NCBI GenBank assembly: GCA_028867275.1
Contig: JAGWGU010000001.1
Span: 119,767-183,766 of the forward strand
From: Nitrososphaerota archaeon
GTDB taxonomy: Archaea > Thermoproteota > Nitrososphaeria > Nitrososphaerales > Nitrosopumilaceae
Direction of reading: 5' to 3'
DNA length: 64,000 nt
Below the pieces are notes generated by a model, which worked only from the letters and a program-made list of their open reading frames with translations, had not been told where the DNA came from and ran no database searches. Both the position numbers and the translations under genes were made by a program. Shown piece by piece: positions 45,045 through 54,118 of the stretch. Position 1 is the stretch's first letter; the number at the start of each line of letters is the position of its first letter.

Positions 45045-47192
45045 ATGATTGATAATTCATTTCTGGGGCATATTGAGGCAATAGTCTCTCCAAGGAGCGT
45101 TGCAGTTATCGGAGCATCGCCTAAGGAAGGCAGCGTTGGTAATGCAGTAATCAAAAATCTTGTAGATGCTAACTATTCTGGTGTTTTATATCCTGTAAAT
45201 CCTTCAAGTTCCGAAATTTTTGGAATTCAATGCTATTCAAACGTACGAGAAATTGAAGGGCCGATTGATCTTGCCATTGTGATTGTTCCTAACAAAGCTG
45301 TTCCGCAGGTAATAGATGAGTGTGGGAAAAAAGGGGTAAAAGGTGCAGTAATCATCTCTGCAGGTTTTAAAGAAGCAGGAGAACTAGGCAAGAAATTAGA
45401 AAACCAAGTTGTTGAAATTGCAAGAAAATATGGGGTTAGATTAATCGGTCCTAATTGTGTTGGTTTCTTAAACTCTGATCCAAAAATTTCACTTAATGCA
45501 AGTTTTGTAAAAAGAATGCCCAAGTTTGGAAACGTCTCACTTGTTTCTCAAAGTGGTGCAATATGTGGAGCAATGTTGGAATATGCCAAGATAAAGGAAA
45601 TTGGATTCTCAAAAGTGTTCAGTTTGGGAAACAAAGCGGATCTAAATGAGAATGACATTCTGACATATCTTGCAAATGATTCATCAACCAGAGTAATTCT
45701 CATGTATGTTGAGGATCTCAACGACGCAAAGAATTTCATAAAAATAACATCTTGCATTACAAAAAATGGTCCAAAGAGCAAACCAATTCTTGCAATGAAG
45801 GTTGGCCAGTCACCTGTGGGAAGTAAAGCAATAGCCTCTCACACAGGTGCACTTGCAGGATCACATGAAGCATATGATGCAATTTTCAAACAAGCTGGGA
45901 TCATCAAAGTGGAAACTTTGGAACAGTTATTTGATTATGCCATGGCATTTAGTTACCAGCCAATCCCATTAGATGGTGGTGCTGTTATTGTCTCAAATGC
46001 CGGCGGTCCTGCAGCAATAACTGCAGATTCATCATTACGGTATGGTTTGAAGCTTGCAAAATTATCTAAATTCACGCTAATTGAATTAAAAAAAATCTTA
46101 CCTGAAAATGCAATGACGATTAATCCTATTGATATGATAGGTGATGCTGATCATCTAAGATATCAAAAAGTGCTTGAATGTGTTCTGCAAGACATGAACG
46201 TAAATTCTGCAATAATTATCTCAACTCCTCAACTTATGCTCAATCTTAAGGCACTGGCGGAGATCATAGTCAAAACTAGCAAGAAATTCAAGGATAAACC
46301 AATCCTTTCATGCATTACAGGATTTATGGAAAATGAAGATGCTGTAAGGATTCTTGATGAGAATGGAATACCTCAATATGCTTTTCCAGAATCAGCTACT
46401 GATGCTCTTGCAACGATGCAAAAATATCGTTCTATTATCCAAAGACAGTCTGAAAAGGTGGAAAGATATGCAGTAGATACAAAAACTGTTCAGGATGTAG
46501 TAGATAGGTGTGGACAGGCAGGCAAGAATTACATCTCTGGTCCTGACGCCATGACCATACTCAAAGCATATGGATTGCCAGTGATTGAACCAATTCTGGT
46601 TACAAATGTTGATGAATGTGTTGAAATATCAAAAAGATTTGGTTTTCCTGTTGTTCTGAAGATATCGTCTCCTGATATAATACATAAAGTCGATGTAGGA
46701 GGGGTTGAGACAAACATCCAAAATGAAAATGAAGTAAGAGAAAGATTTACCAAAATACTTGAGAGTGTCAAAAACAAAAAACCTACTGCAAAAATTATGG
46801 GACTAACAGTTGAGAAATTTGTAAGCGGAGGAAAAGAAGTCATCATAGGAGCAAAACATGATCCACAGTTTGGTCCGTTGCTTATGTTTGGAACCGGTGG
46901 AATTTATGTGAATATCTTTGGCGATGTATCTTTTTGTCTTGCACCACTAACCAAGTCTGATGCCATTGAAATGATTGAATCTACAAAAGCAAGTAAGATA
47001 CTTACAGGGGTTAGGGGAGAAAAGCCAAGTGATATAGCATCAATAATTGATTGTTTGCAGAGAATGTCTCAACTAGTTACAGATTTTTCAAATATCTTGG
47101 AAATTGACATAAATCCATTACTTGTCTTTGAAGAAGGCGGTGGCTGTACATCAGTTGATGCACGATTAGTAATTTCTAATGCTACTTTTTAA
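45045..47192 (+). CDS. ADP-forming acyl-CoA synthetase, alpha-beta fused (715 aa)
   Basis: NDP-forming acyl-CoA synthetase (acetyl-CoA synthetase, ADP-forming type). The N-terminal CoA-binding domain shows SVAVIGASPKEGSVGNAVIKNL. The central ligase domain has SQSGAICGAMLEYA and the phosphohistidine segment ASHTGALAGSHEAYDAIF. The C-terminal ATP-grasp domain runs from about 480 (GPDAMTILKAYGLPVIE; VLKISSPDIIHKVDVGG). Thaumarchaeota use such enzymes for 3-hydroxypropionate and 4-hydroxybutyrate activation in carbon fixation, so this may be one of those or an acetate-CoA ligase. The 3' end overlaps the oxidoreductase beta gene by 11 bp. Confidence 0.92.
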   Translation: MIDNSFLGHIEAIVSPRSVAVIGASPKEGSVGNAVIKNLVDANYSGVLYPVNPSSSEIFGIQCYSNVREIEGPIDLAIVIVPNKAVPQVIDECGKKGVKGAVIISAGFKEAGELGKKLENQVVEIARKYGVRLIGPNCVGFLNSDPKISLNASFVKRMPKFGNVSLVSQSGAICGAMLEYAKIKEIGFSKVFSLGNKADLNENDILTYLANDSSTRVILMYVEDLNDAKNFIKITSCITKNGPKSKPILAMKVGQSPVGSKAIASHTGALAGSHEAYDAIFKQAGIIKVETLEQLFDYAMAFSYQPIPLDGGAVIVSNAGGPAAITADSSLRYGLKLAKLSKFTLIELKKILPENAMTINPIDMIGDADHLRYQKVLECVLQDMNVNSAIIISTPQLMLNLKALAEIIVKTSKKFKDKPILSCITGFMENEDAVRILDENGIPQYAFPESATDALATMQKYRSIIQRQSEKVERYAVDTKTVQDVVDRCGQAGKNYISGPDAMTILKAYGLPVIEPILVTNVDECVEISKRFGFPVVLKISSPDIIHKVDVGGVETNIQNENEVRERFTKILESVKNKKPTAKIMGLTVEKFVSGGKEVIIGAKHDPQFGPLLMFGTGGIYVNIFGDVSFCLAPLTKSDAIEMIESTKASKILTGVRGEKPSDIASIIDCLQRMSQLVTDFSNILEIDINPLLVFEEGGGCTSVDARLVISNATF

Positions 47193-48102
47193 CAGATGAC
47201 CAATAGTCATCCACTCTTTTTTGTAGTTGATTTATGATCTCATCGTTTCTAGTAGGTTTGAAAAGATGTTCAAATCTCTCCTGAGTTTTTAGATATTCTT
47301 CAACTGGTCTTCTTTTCTGCATCCATGTGTGTCGCACTTCTCCATTTATTGCCTCTTTTAGTGGCCATATTCCTGTCTCTACCGCAAGATTTGCCACTCT
47401 TATCACTTGGTCGGATTCTATTCCCCATCCTGGTGGGCATGGAGAGTTTGCGATGAATAGTTTTGGACCTTTAAACTGCGAGGATCTCTCAATTTTTTGC
47501 ATCATGTCTTTGATAAATGCTGGTGAGATAGTTGCAACATATGGTGGCTTGTGTGCTCTCCAGATCTCAAACAGATCCTTTTTCTGAGACATTACACCCT
47601 CATGAGTCTCTGTTGGACTTGTAGTCTTGGTAGCAGATGCAAAAGGTGAAGACTCTGAAGCCTGAAATCCAGTGTTGGAAAAGGCTTCGTTGTCATAGAC
47701 AAGATAATAAAAATCAAGACCTCTCTGAATTGCAGCAGATGTAGATTGAAGACCTATGCCGGATGCGGCTCCATCTCCTGTGAGCACCAGAACTTTTAGG
47801 TTATCTTTAGAATCGATTTTATTTTTCTTTATTAAAATGTCTAATGCGTCTCTTACTCCCTGCGCTGCAGCTGGTGCACTTGCCATAGCTACGTAAAACC
47901 ACGAAGACTTGAATGGCGTAAAAGGAAAAACTGAAAGCATCGTCATACAGCCTGCGGCATTAACTGTTATCACATTTGACCCCAGTACTTTTTCAAATAT
48001 TCTAACTAGGAGTGCTCCACCACATCCTGCACATATCATTGTGCCTGGAACAAGCTCTTCTTCTAATGGTATGTCCTTTAACGTCCTAAATCTAGTTTCC
48101 AC
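47182..48102 (-). CDS. porB: 2-oxoacid:ferredoxin oxidoreductase, beta subunit (306 aa)
   Basis: Thiamine pyrophosphate-binding subunit. The N-terminal MICAGCGGALLVR gives two cluster cysteines. The TPP motif is LTGDGAASGIGLQSTSAAIQRG with VYDNEAFSNTGFQASESSPFASATKTT, and the C-terminal SPCPPGWG supplies a further Cys. This matches the pyruvate (or branched-chain 2-oxoacid) ferredoxin oxidoreductase type rather than the two-subunit Sulfolobus type. It overlaps the alpha gene by 11 bp. The enzyme either oxidizes 2-oxoacids or carboxylates acyl-CoA for biosynthesis; the substrate is unproven. Confidence 0.93.
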   Translation of the reverse strand: METRFRTLKDIPLEEELVPGTMICAGCGGALLVRIFEKVLGSNVITVNAAGCMTMLSVFPFTPFKSSWFYVAMASAPAAAQGVRDALDILIKKNKIDSKDNLKVLVLTGDGAASGIGLQSTSAAIQRGLDFYYLVYDNEAFSNTGFQASESSPFASATKTTSPTETHEGVMSQKKDLFEIWRAHKPPYVATISPAFIKDMMQKIERSSQFKGPKLFIANSPCPPGWGIESDQVIRVANLAVETGIWPLKEAINGEVRHTWMQKRRPVEEYLKTQERFEHLFKPTRNDEIINQLQKRVDDYWSSVKK

Positions 48103-49330
48103 TTACCTCGCCCTTTCCTGCAATCTTTAACATCTCTTTAACAGAACCCCAATCATCTTCTGTAAATAACATGACACTTTGAACAGGGAACTTGTCTACA
48201 TGAAACGATGTCTCTAATGTGCTTAGAATGTGTCTAAATTCTGAAATACTTATTTTTTTTCCTCCAAGACCACCGATAAATGAAATAATTGATTTTGGTC
48301 TTTCATTGCTGTGATACAATGCGCTTGTTATTTCTGGATATAATATTCCACCACTTCCTACTGAAATATTTTGATCGATTACACCCACTGCTTTTTTTCC
48401 TGCAAGTTTTTCGGCAATAATTTTTTTTGGAAAAGGCCTTATCATTCTTATTCTCAACAAACCCACTTTTTTTCCTTCTCCGCGTAGTCTGTTTATTGCA
48501 GCTTTTCCCATTGTGGCAAATGAGTTGGTCATAACAATAACGTAATCCGCATCATCAAGCATGTATTCGTCAACTAGTCCATATTTTCTCCCAAAAAGTT
48601 TCTCAAATTGCTGGGATATCTCTTCGTGAACATTAAGTGCATTAAGTGATGCCAAGTGCAATTGATATTTGAAATAAGAATATGCGTTACTACTGAGAAC
48701 CGTAACACCCATGGAAATTGGATTTTGTCCATCTAGATAACCAAACACTGGTTTGTATTCTGGTAGAAACTGAGAAACTAGTTCTTGTGCTGGGATGTCT
48801 ACAGGTTCACGAGTATAGGACAGGTAAAAGCCATCTAAATTTACTATGACAGGAAGCCTTACCCTGTTATCTTCAGAAATTTTGTATGCCATAATCACCG
48901 AATCTAAAACCTCTTGACATGTCTCTGCATGAATCTGAAGAAAACCGCTATCACGTGCTGCAAGTACATCATTATGATCAGGCTCTAATGTTATGGGCGA
49001 TGCTACTGCTCTTGACACATTTGCCAGAACTATGGGCGCCCTCCAGCCAGAAACATTGTACAACATCTCAAATGCGTACAATAAACCTTGACTTGATGAT
49101 GCAGTAAAGGTCCTTGCTCCTACGAGTGATGCAGCACCAGCAGCTGATATCATTGAATGCTCAGAATCATAAGTTACAAACTTGGCATCCATTTTTTCTT
49201 CATTTATCCACCTTGACAATAATTCAATAATTTCAGTTTGCGGCGTTATCGGATATGCTGGGATATATTCCACATTGCAGAGCTTGACTGCAGTGGCAAC
49301 CGCAGCATTTCCTGTAATTAGTTGTTTCAT
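48092..49330 (-). CDS. porA: 2-oxoacid:ferredoxin oxidoreductase, alpha subunit (412 aa)
   Basis: Pyrimidine/transketolase-like subunit. The N-terminus KQLITGNAAVATAVKLCNVEYIPAYPITPQTEIIE is the family hallmark, and EHSMISAAGAASLVGARTFTASSSQGLLYAFEMLY forms the active-site helix. The start is ATG at 49330, overlapping the stop of the gamma-delta gene (ATGA); the open frame goes 42 bases further but that part lies inside the upstream gene. Order is gammadelta-alpha-beta, all overlapping, so it is one operon. Confidence 0.93.
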   Translation of the reverse strand: MKQLITGNAAVATAVKLCNVEYIPAYPITPQTEIIELLSRWINEEKMDAKFVTYDSEHSMISAAGAASLVGARTFTASSSQGLLYAFEMLYNVSGWRAPIVLANVSRAVASPITLEPDHNDVLAARDSGFLQIHAETCQEVLDSVIMAYKISEDNRVRLPVIVNLDGFYLSYTREPVDIPAQELVSQFLPEYKPVFGYLDGQNPISMGVTVLSSNAYSYFKYQLHLASLNALNVHEEISQQFEKLFGRKYGLVDEYMLDDADYVIVMTNSFATMGKAAINRLRGEGKKVGLLRIRMIRPFPKKIIAEKLAGKKAVGVIDQNISVGSGGILYPEITSALYHSNERPKSIISFIGGLGGKKISISEFRHILSTLETSFHVDKFPVQSVMLFTEDDWGSVKEMLKIAGKGEVSGN

Positions 49331-50220
49331 TTGTTCTCTCTCCTTACAAGCGATATGACTTTGGTAGGACATTCTGTCTTACAAATGTTGCAACCTTTAC
49401 ATGCGTCATAATCTACAACCGGAAATCCTTTAACATCTATCGTAAATGCACTATCTGGACAATACACATAGCATATCATACATTTTGTGCATCCCTCATA
49501 ATCTATTACAGGTTTGAAGTTGCTCCATGCTCCTCTCTCTCTTAACCTTGAATTGCCAGTTGCAGTTATGGTGCAAGTGGAGATTTGTGGATGATGATAA
49601 ATCGGATCAATTATTGGTGATTCTTTTATCTTGATTTTTGTTATCGTCTCAATCTTTGCATGTGTTGTTTGATTGAAACAAGATCTTGCAAGTTCAACGT
49701 TTCTAGATATGTCCTCTTGATGAATTCCTATTTCTTTTAATTCTGCTCTAAGAGATTTTTCAATTACATCAAACTCAAATCCTAGTAACTTGCATGTGGT
49801 AGATGCTACTGCAACTCCAGGAATTGACTTGTGAGTTATGTCTTGCGTAAGTTTTGTAAGATCCAAGACCGCTAGAACATTATTGATGTTGTATCTTGTA
49901 CGAATTTCTGACACTCCTTTAGAACTATTAATCATGATGACGGTTGAATCAGTGACAGTTTGCAATGGATTGTCAACTATACTATCTAGCAGTGAATCGT
50001 CTGCAATTACAACAAGAGAAGAGTTTGTAATCTTGCCTCTCTCAAGTATTGGTGTCTGTGATATTCTTACATAGGCAGAAATTGGCGCTCCTCTACGTTC
50101 TGCTCCATAAAGAGGCTGATCTTGAACATGATTTCCTGATGTGAATGCTGCATCCCCTACTATGTGTGAGGCAGTTTTGATACCTTGTCCTCCTCGTCCA
50201 AATAAGCTTACTGTAATCAT
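49327..50220 (-). CDS. porG: 2-oxoacid:ferredoxin oxidoreductase, fused gamma-delta subunit (297 aa)
   Basis: Residues 1-185 are the gamma domain (ITVSLFGRGGQGIKTASHIVGDA; QPLYGAERRGAPISAYVRIS). Residues about 228-297 are a ferredoxin-like delta domain with two 4Fe-4S motifs (CTKCMICYVYCPD and CKGCNICKTECPT). Gamma-delta fusion is common in archaea and bacteria with single-chain GD subunits. The delta clusters pass electrons to ferredoxin. It is first in the operon and is followed by alpha and beta. Confidence 0.94.
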   Translation of the reverse strand: MITVSLFGRGGQGIKTASHIVGDAAFTSGNHVQDQPLYGAERRGAPISAYVRISQTPILERGKITNSSLVVIADDSLLDSIVDNPLQTVTDSTVIMINSSKGVSEIRTRYNINNVLAVLDLTKLTQDITHKSIPGVAVASTTCKLLGFEFDVIEKSLRAELKEIGIHQEDISRNVELARSCFNQTTHAKIETITKIKIKESPIIDPIYHHPQISTCTITATGNSRLRERGAWSNFKPVIDYEGCTKCMICYVYCPDSAFTIDVKGFPVVDYDACKGCNICKTECPTKVISLVRRENK

Positions 50221-50645
50221 AGTGGAGAAAACACATCAAAGGATTAATGGATGCTGAATGCATTGCCGTGCAATGTAGTCGTATTAATGCCTGATCTGTC
50301 TGGTAACATGCCATACTATTGCTAGAAAATAATTTAAGAATCATACACGTAAAGACGCGCTTGAAGTCCTAATAGACAAAAGTACCCTTGAGGCATTTGG
50401 ATGATATGAGATAAATGGCAAATCCATCTAAACAATGTTATGCAGTATGCCAATTCTAATTTATGGAATTAGGACCTCAAAATTTTATTAGATTATAATA
50501 TCGCCGTAATTCATAATTTAATTTCAAATGTGTCTTTGGCTACAAAATGATAACCCTAGCTAGTCTCATGAAAAAAGACTCATTTTGTATGATCATTTCA
50601 GTTAGGTCTAATAATGAGTAAAAATGGTTGTTTGTAGGAAGGAAA
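50221..50645. other. Gap of about 425 bp, no confident gene
   Basis: It holds an 8-bp hairpin TTCTAATT / AATTAGGA around 50454-50474 (loop TATGG, one G-T pair), and a TATA-like TAATAATG at about 50609 before the next Usp gene. A short open stretch at about 50340-50402 reads RKDALEVLIDKSTLEAFG before a stop, but has no plausible start. I see no RNA-like closing stem like those at 30700 or 53980. Confidence 0.4.
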
Positions 50646-51293
50646 ATGTCTCTGTCAAAGAATTCGGGAAATGAAGAACTTGTAAACCAAATATCGTCCA
50701 TACGGGAAACAATAAAGATCATGCTTAAACATGCAAAATATGGTTCAAACGAGAACCTCTTGGAGAATTTGTCAAAACTAGATGCTGTGTCTTCTGGGAT
50801 GCAATCTAAAATATCTGGGGTGCAGTACGTTGTACAAAAGTACGGAAAAATTCTTGTTCCATATGATGGATCTAGTTTCTCAAAAAATGCGTTAAGTGAA
50901 GCACTTGATATGGCAAAAACATTCAATTCAAAAATATACATACTTTCTGTAATCGAGATTGCATCAGATATTCCTCCGGGGGTATTAAGTGAAGTGATAA
51001 ATAAAAAACTTGATAAATTAAAACGTGAAATAAAATTACCAAAAAAGTTCTCTACGTCTACAAAACTGCAGCACCAAATCAGCGAGTGTACGAAATATGG
51101 CGTTGAAGTACAAGTTGAAATCTTGATAGGTAATGCGGCTGATTCTATTTTAAAATTTACACGTCACAATAAAATAGATCTAATAATAATAGGTAGTCAA
51201 GGATTACGGGGAATGAAGAAACTTACGGCACTTGGCAGTGTTAGCAGAAGAGTATCAGAAGAAGCTAAATGTCCTGTTATGATAATTCGATGA
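50646..51293 (+). CDS. Universal stress protein with N-terminal helical extension (215 aa)
   Basis: The Usp domain covers about residues 67-215: YGKILVPYDGSSFSKNALSEA and IGSQGLRGMKKLTALGSVSRRVSEEAKCPVMIIR. In front lies a helical region of about 65 residues (NQISSIRETIKIMLKHAKYG ... LSKLDAVSSGMQSKI) not seen in the other Usp proteins here, possibly for dimer or partner contact. The ATG at 50646 follows a purine-rich GGAAGGAAA; a TTG at 50628 is upstream. The variable region DIPPGVLSEVINKKLD matches the 33290 and 56908 subgroup. Confidence 0.85.
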   Translation: MSLSKNSGNEELVNQISSIRETIKIMLKHAKYGSNENLLENLSKLDAVSSGMQSKISGVQYVVQKYGKILVPYDGSSFSKNALSEALDMAKTFNSKIYILSVIEIASDIPPGVLSEVINKKLDKLKREIKLPKKFSTSTKLQHQISECTKYGVEVQVEILIGNAADSILKFTRHNKIDLIIIGSQGLRGMKKLTALGSVSRRVSEEAKCPVMIIR

Positions 51294-51420
51294 CAATCAT
51301 TGAATATTTAAAATGACTGTACCTGAAAATAAAACTAACTTTGATTGTTGATAAATTTCTATTATCAAAAATGATATTGGCCTTGACCATTTAATACTCT
51401 TAGTTTGTAATCGAGTTCTA

Positions 51421-52086
51421 TTGGTTAGCAGTTATGTTGTCGTTGGTATTGTGGTGGGAGTCTTCATTGTAGGTTTGGCTGTGGGGGACATGGTTTCTCA
51501 ATCTTACTATCGTCCAAATGTGGTTCAAAACGTACCTGTTCCAGGTCCTATGGGATGGATCGATCCAAGCCTGCCGCACACTTGGATGAATACCATGATG
51601 TCAAATCCTGATACTATGCAAAATTGGATAAATCTAATGATGAAAAATCCTCCTTTTATGAACAAATTAATGACAACCATGATGTCAAATCCTGATTTTA
51701 GACAACAGTATATGGGACCATTGGTGATAACGCAGTATGGCGGGGCCATGCATGGTGTCGTGTCTAATTTGCCACCTTCCCAGAATGCTACGTTTTATCA
51801 ACACATGGTAATAGATACTGACAAAGTCTCCATAGTAAACGGAGCGTGGCAGATCAACACAACTGAATCATACCATCCTACCATAATCAAAGTAAATACT
51901 GGTACTACGGTAACATGGACAAACGATGACACCATTATTCATACGGTGACTGATCTTGGAGGCAAGTTTGATTCCGATTGGATTCAACCGGGTGCCGGCT
52001 GGACACATACTTTCTATAATGAAGGCAAGTACACGTATTATTGTACGATTCATCCGTGGATGAAAGGTCTCGTAATTGTAACTTGA
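51421..52086 (+). CDS. Membrane-anchored blue copper protein (amicyanin-like) with Met-rich repeats (221 aa)
   Basis: Cupredoxin electron carrier facing the outside, of the kind common in ammonia-oxidizing archaea. An N-terminal signal anchor covers about residues 3-24. Residues 59-100 form three 14-residue Met-rich repeats (MMSNPDTMQNWINL, MMKNPPFMNKLMTT, MMSNPDFRQQYMGP). The cupredoxin domain spans about 130-221, with copper ligands His174 (TIIHTV), Cys208, His211 and Met214 (CTIHPWM, spacing as in amicyanin). The start is TTG at 51421 with TTTAATAC about 30 nt upstream. The Met-rich part could bind Cu(I). Confidence 0.9.
   Translation: MVSSYVVVGIVVGVFIVGLAVGDMVSQSYYRPNVVQNVPVPGPMGWIDPSLPHTWMNTMMSNPDTMQNWINLMMKNPPFMNKLMTTMMSNPDFRQQYMGPLVITQYGGAMHGVVSNLPPSQNATFYQHMVIDTDKVSIVNGAWQINTTESYHPTIIKVNTGTTVTWTNDDTIIHTVTDLGGKFDSDWIQPGAGWTHTFYNEGKYTYYCTIHPWMKGLVIVT
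51595..51720 (+). repeat. Three tandem 42-nt repeats encoding Met-rich 14-mers
   Basis: Units at 51595-51636, 51637-51678 and 51679-51720 each begin ATGATG(TC/AA)AAATCCT and encode MM(S/K)NP plus nine residues. Units 1 and 3 share the most at the DNA level (ATGATGTCAAATCCTGAT is identical). The unit structure shows internal duplication inside the cupredoxin gene. Confidence 0.8.
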
Positions 52087-52187
52087 TCAAATACATATGA
52101 TCTTTTATAATTTTTATTTTCAAAAATTCTGGTTACCAATAGTGAGAATCTTGTTTTGATTTTATTATATTCCAGTATGTCAAACTG

Positions 52188-52973
52188 GTGTTGGTGCTTA
52201 AAACATTAGAACTTAAAGTTGCAGATTATATGAGTCCAAAACCGCTTGTTGTAAAAGACGATTTTAATTTCATAGACGCAATTGAAATCATGGCAGATGA
52301 AGAAATAGGAAATTTGGTTGTAGAAAAACGTCATAAACCTATTGGAATTCTCACTGAAAGGCAAATTCTTGAACATTTATCAAAATACGAAAAAATTTTA
52401 TCAATTGGATTAGATGAAATAAAACTCTGTCCTTTTGCTGTGATAGGTCTTGATACCAGAGTTATCGACGCTGCGCACTTGATGATTAAAAAGAAAACTA
52501 GATTACTTGTCTTTGATAATAAAAAACTAGTTGGAATAATAACTGCGACTGACATGGTGCGAGCCTTCAGACGGACAGGAGCAAACCCAGATCTGACCAA
52601 AGTATTGAGTACTAAACTGTACGCAGTAAATTATGATGATACGATTCTTGCAGCATCAAGATTAATGCATAAAAAAAGGATAGGAAGTGTAATTGTTCTC
52701 AAGAATAAAAAACCATGTGGAATCTTTACAGAAAGGGATCTACTAGTAAATGTATTATCAAATGATGTAGAAACCCATAATTTCGTGGGAGGGTATTGCA
52801 CCATGCCTCTTGTAACTGCTGGTCTTGGAATAAAGGGTGGAGATGCATCCAAGGTGATGAGTAAAAACAAGATAAAGCGGCTGGTTTTAACCAAGGCTAA
52901 AAAAATACATGCCATAGTTACAGCAAGGGACATTGTAGAGGCCTTTACAATGAGTTTCTCAAATGAGGGTTAA
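52188..52973 (+). CDS. Four-CBS-domain protein, tandem copy 1 (261 aa)
   Basis: Two Bateman modules and nothing else. CBS signatures: PIGILTERQILEHL, LVGIITATDMVRAF, PCGIFTERDLLVNV and IHAIVTARDIVEAF. It is a paralogue of the next gene (53049): both begin LELKVADYM, share LLVFDNKKLVGIITA and end with MSKNKIKRL...VTARDIV. The start codon is GTG at 52188, or TTG at 52191 by alignment with the paralogue's ATG; a TATA-like TTTTATTATATT at 52157 supports both. It probably senses adenylates; no effector is attached. Confidence 0.85.
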   Translation: MLVLKTLELKVADYMSPKPLVVKDDFNFIDAIEIMADEEIGNLVVEKRHKPIGILTERQILEHLSKYEKILSIGLDEIKLCPFAVIGLDTRVIDAAHLMIKKKTRLLVFDNKKLVGIITATDMVRAFRRTGANPDLTKVLSTKLYAVNYDDTILAASRLMHKKRIGSVIVLKNKKPCGIFTERDLLVNVLSNDVETHNFVGGYCTMPLVTAGLGIKGGDASKVMSKNKIKRLVLTKAKKIHAIVTARDIVEAFTMSFSNEG

Positions 52974-53048
52974 TCTAAAATTTCAATATGATTATCAAAG
53001 CTGGAATTCGTTTTTCACAGTAAAATAGTAGCAAGAAGCGTAAAATGT

Positions 53049-53816
53049 ATGGTGTTTGACAAATTGGAACTAAAAGTGGCAGACTATATGACACCAAATC
53101 CGATCTCAGTTAAACCCACTCTCAAGCTAAAAGACGCCATAATTATCATGGCAAAGAAAAAGATTGGAAATGTAATTGTTGATGATGAAAAGGGAAGACC
53201 ATCTAGCATCTTAACCGAGAGAGAAATCCTGACTTATCTTGTAAAAGACGGAGGAATACCGGATACTGAAATGAAAAAGGTCCAGACAAAACCATTTACT
53301 ATCATATCTCCTAATGATCTTATACTGGATGCAGCCAAGATTCTCTTAGAAAAAAAGAGACGATTACTTGTCTTTGATAATAAAAAACTAGTTGGAATTA
53401 TTACTGCATCTGACATGTTAAAGGGTCTTAGAGCAACTGGAGGAAATCCTACGTTGGAAAAAGTTGTTAGCACCAGAGTATACAGTTGTGAATATTTTGA
53501 TTCTATATTCAAAGCTATAAACCTAATGTTCAAAAAAAGAATAGGAAGTATATTGGTAATGAAAAACAAAACTCCTTTTGGGATCTTCACTGAAAGAGAT
53601 CTCCTTAGGATACTAACAAAAAATGTGTCATTGCAAAAGAGATTGGAAAATTACTCAACACATCCGCTAATCACTGCAAAATATGGTATAAAAGGAAATG
53701 ATGCTGCAGAAATGATGAGTAAAAACAAGATAAAGCGACTTGCCTTGAAGAAAAATGATGTTGTAGTCTCAATGGTTACGGCACGAGATATTGTTGATGC
53801 ATTCAGAAGCATGTGA
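53049..53816 (+). CDS. Four-CBS-domain protein, tandem copy 2 (255 aa)
   Basis: Paralogue of 52188-52973, 75 bp downstream. CBS signatures: PSSILTEREILTYL, LVGIITASDMLKGL, PFGIFTERDLLRIL and VVSMVTARDIVDAF. Some DNA blocks are still alike between copies (for example CTTGTCTTTGATAATAAAAA in both second CBS units), consistent with tandem duplication or conversion. The start ATG is clear. It ends about 160 bp before the RNA-like element at 53980, which is on the opposite strand. Confidence 0.87.
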   Translation: MVFDKLELKVADYMTPNPISVKPTLKLKDAIIIMAKKKIGNVIVDDEKGRPSSILTEREILTYLVKDGGIPDTEMKKVQTKPFTIISPNDLILDAAKILLEKKRRLLVFDNKKLVGIITASDMLKGLRATGGNPTLEKVVSTRVYSCEYFDSIFKAINLMFKKRIGSILVMKNKTPFGIFTERDLLRILTKNVSLQKRLENYSTHPLITAKYGIKGNDAAEMMSKNKIKRLALKKNDVVVSMVTARDIVDAFRSM

Positions 53817-53979
53817 CTAATGCCATCAGAAGATTGGGTCTATATTTCAAGAACAAGATCATGTCAACAAACTAGATTATGTGAAAACAAATCATGGAGA
53901 AAAACTAATCAAAACATAATTCCTGATTAATTCAAATTAAAAATAAATTTTCTAAAATTAATTTATCTTATATTGTAAT

Positions 53980-54048
53980 AGACGGAAACGTGTAAACCTG
54001 TCATACCCTTGTACGTCACGTTCGAGTTATTACCCCGCGTTTCCGTCT
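53980..54048 (-). ncRNA. Candidate small RNA with 11-bp perfect closing stem (~69 nt)
   Basis: AGACGGAAACG (53980-53990) and CGTTTCCGTCT (54038-54048) form a perfect 11-bp stem. A 47-nt interior contains GTAA/TTAC (53992-53995 with 54030-54033), a possible inner helix. On the minus strand a TATA-like TTTAAATA (54072-54079) is centred 27 nt before the 5' end at 54048, which points to transcription in that direction. It lies between the 3' ends of two genes with no downstream gene in that direction for several kb, so it is not a riboswitch. I do not recognise it; weak resemblance (ATAAC...GTGAC) to the core of the RNA at 13946 may be chance. Confidence 0.45.
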
Positions 54049-54118
54049 CACATGTTATTACGTGATTAAATTATTTAAAACTGATCTTAATTGTCAATTG
54101 TAATTTTAGCCACGAAAT

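Noticed and set aside
50340..50402. Short coding-like remnant RKDALEVLIDKSTLEAFG
   Set aside because: An upstream stop and no start; too short to call a pseudogene.
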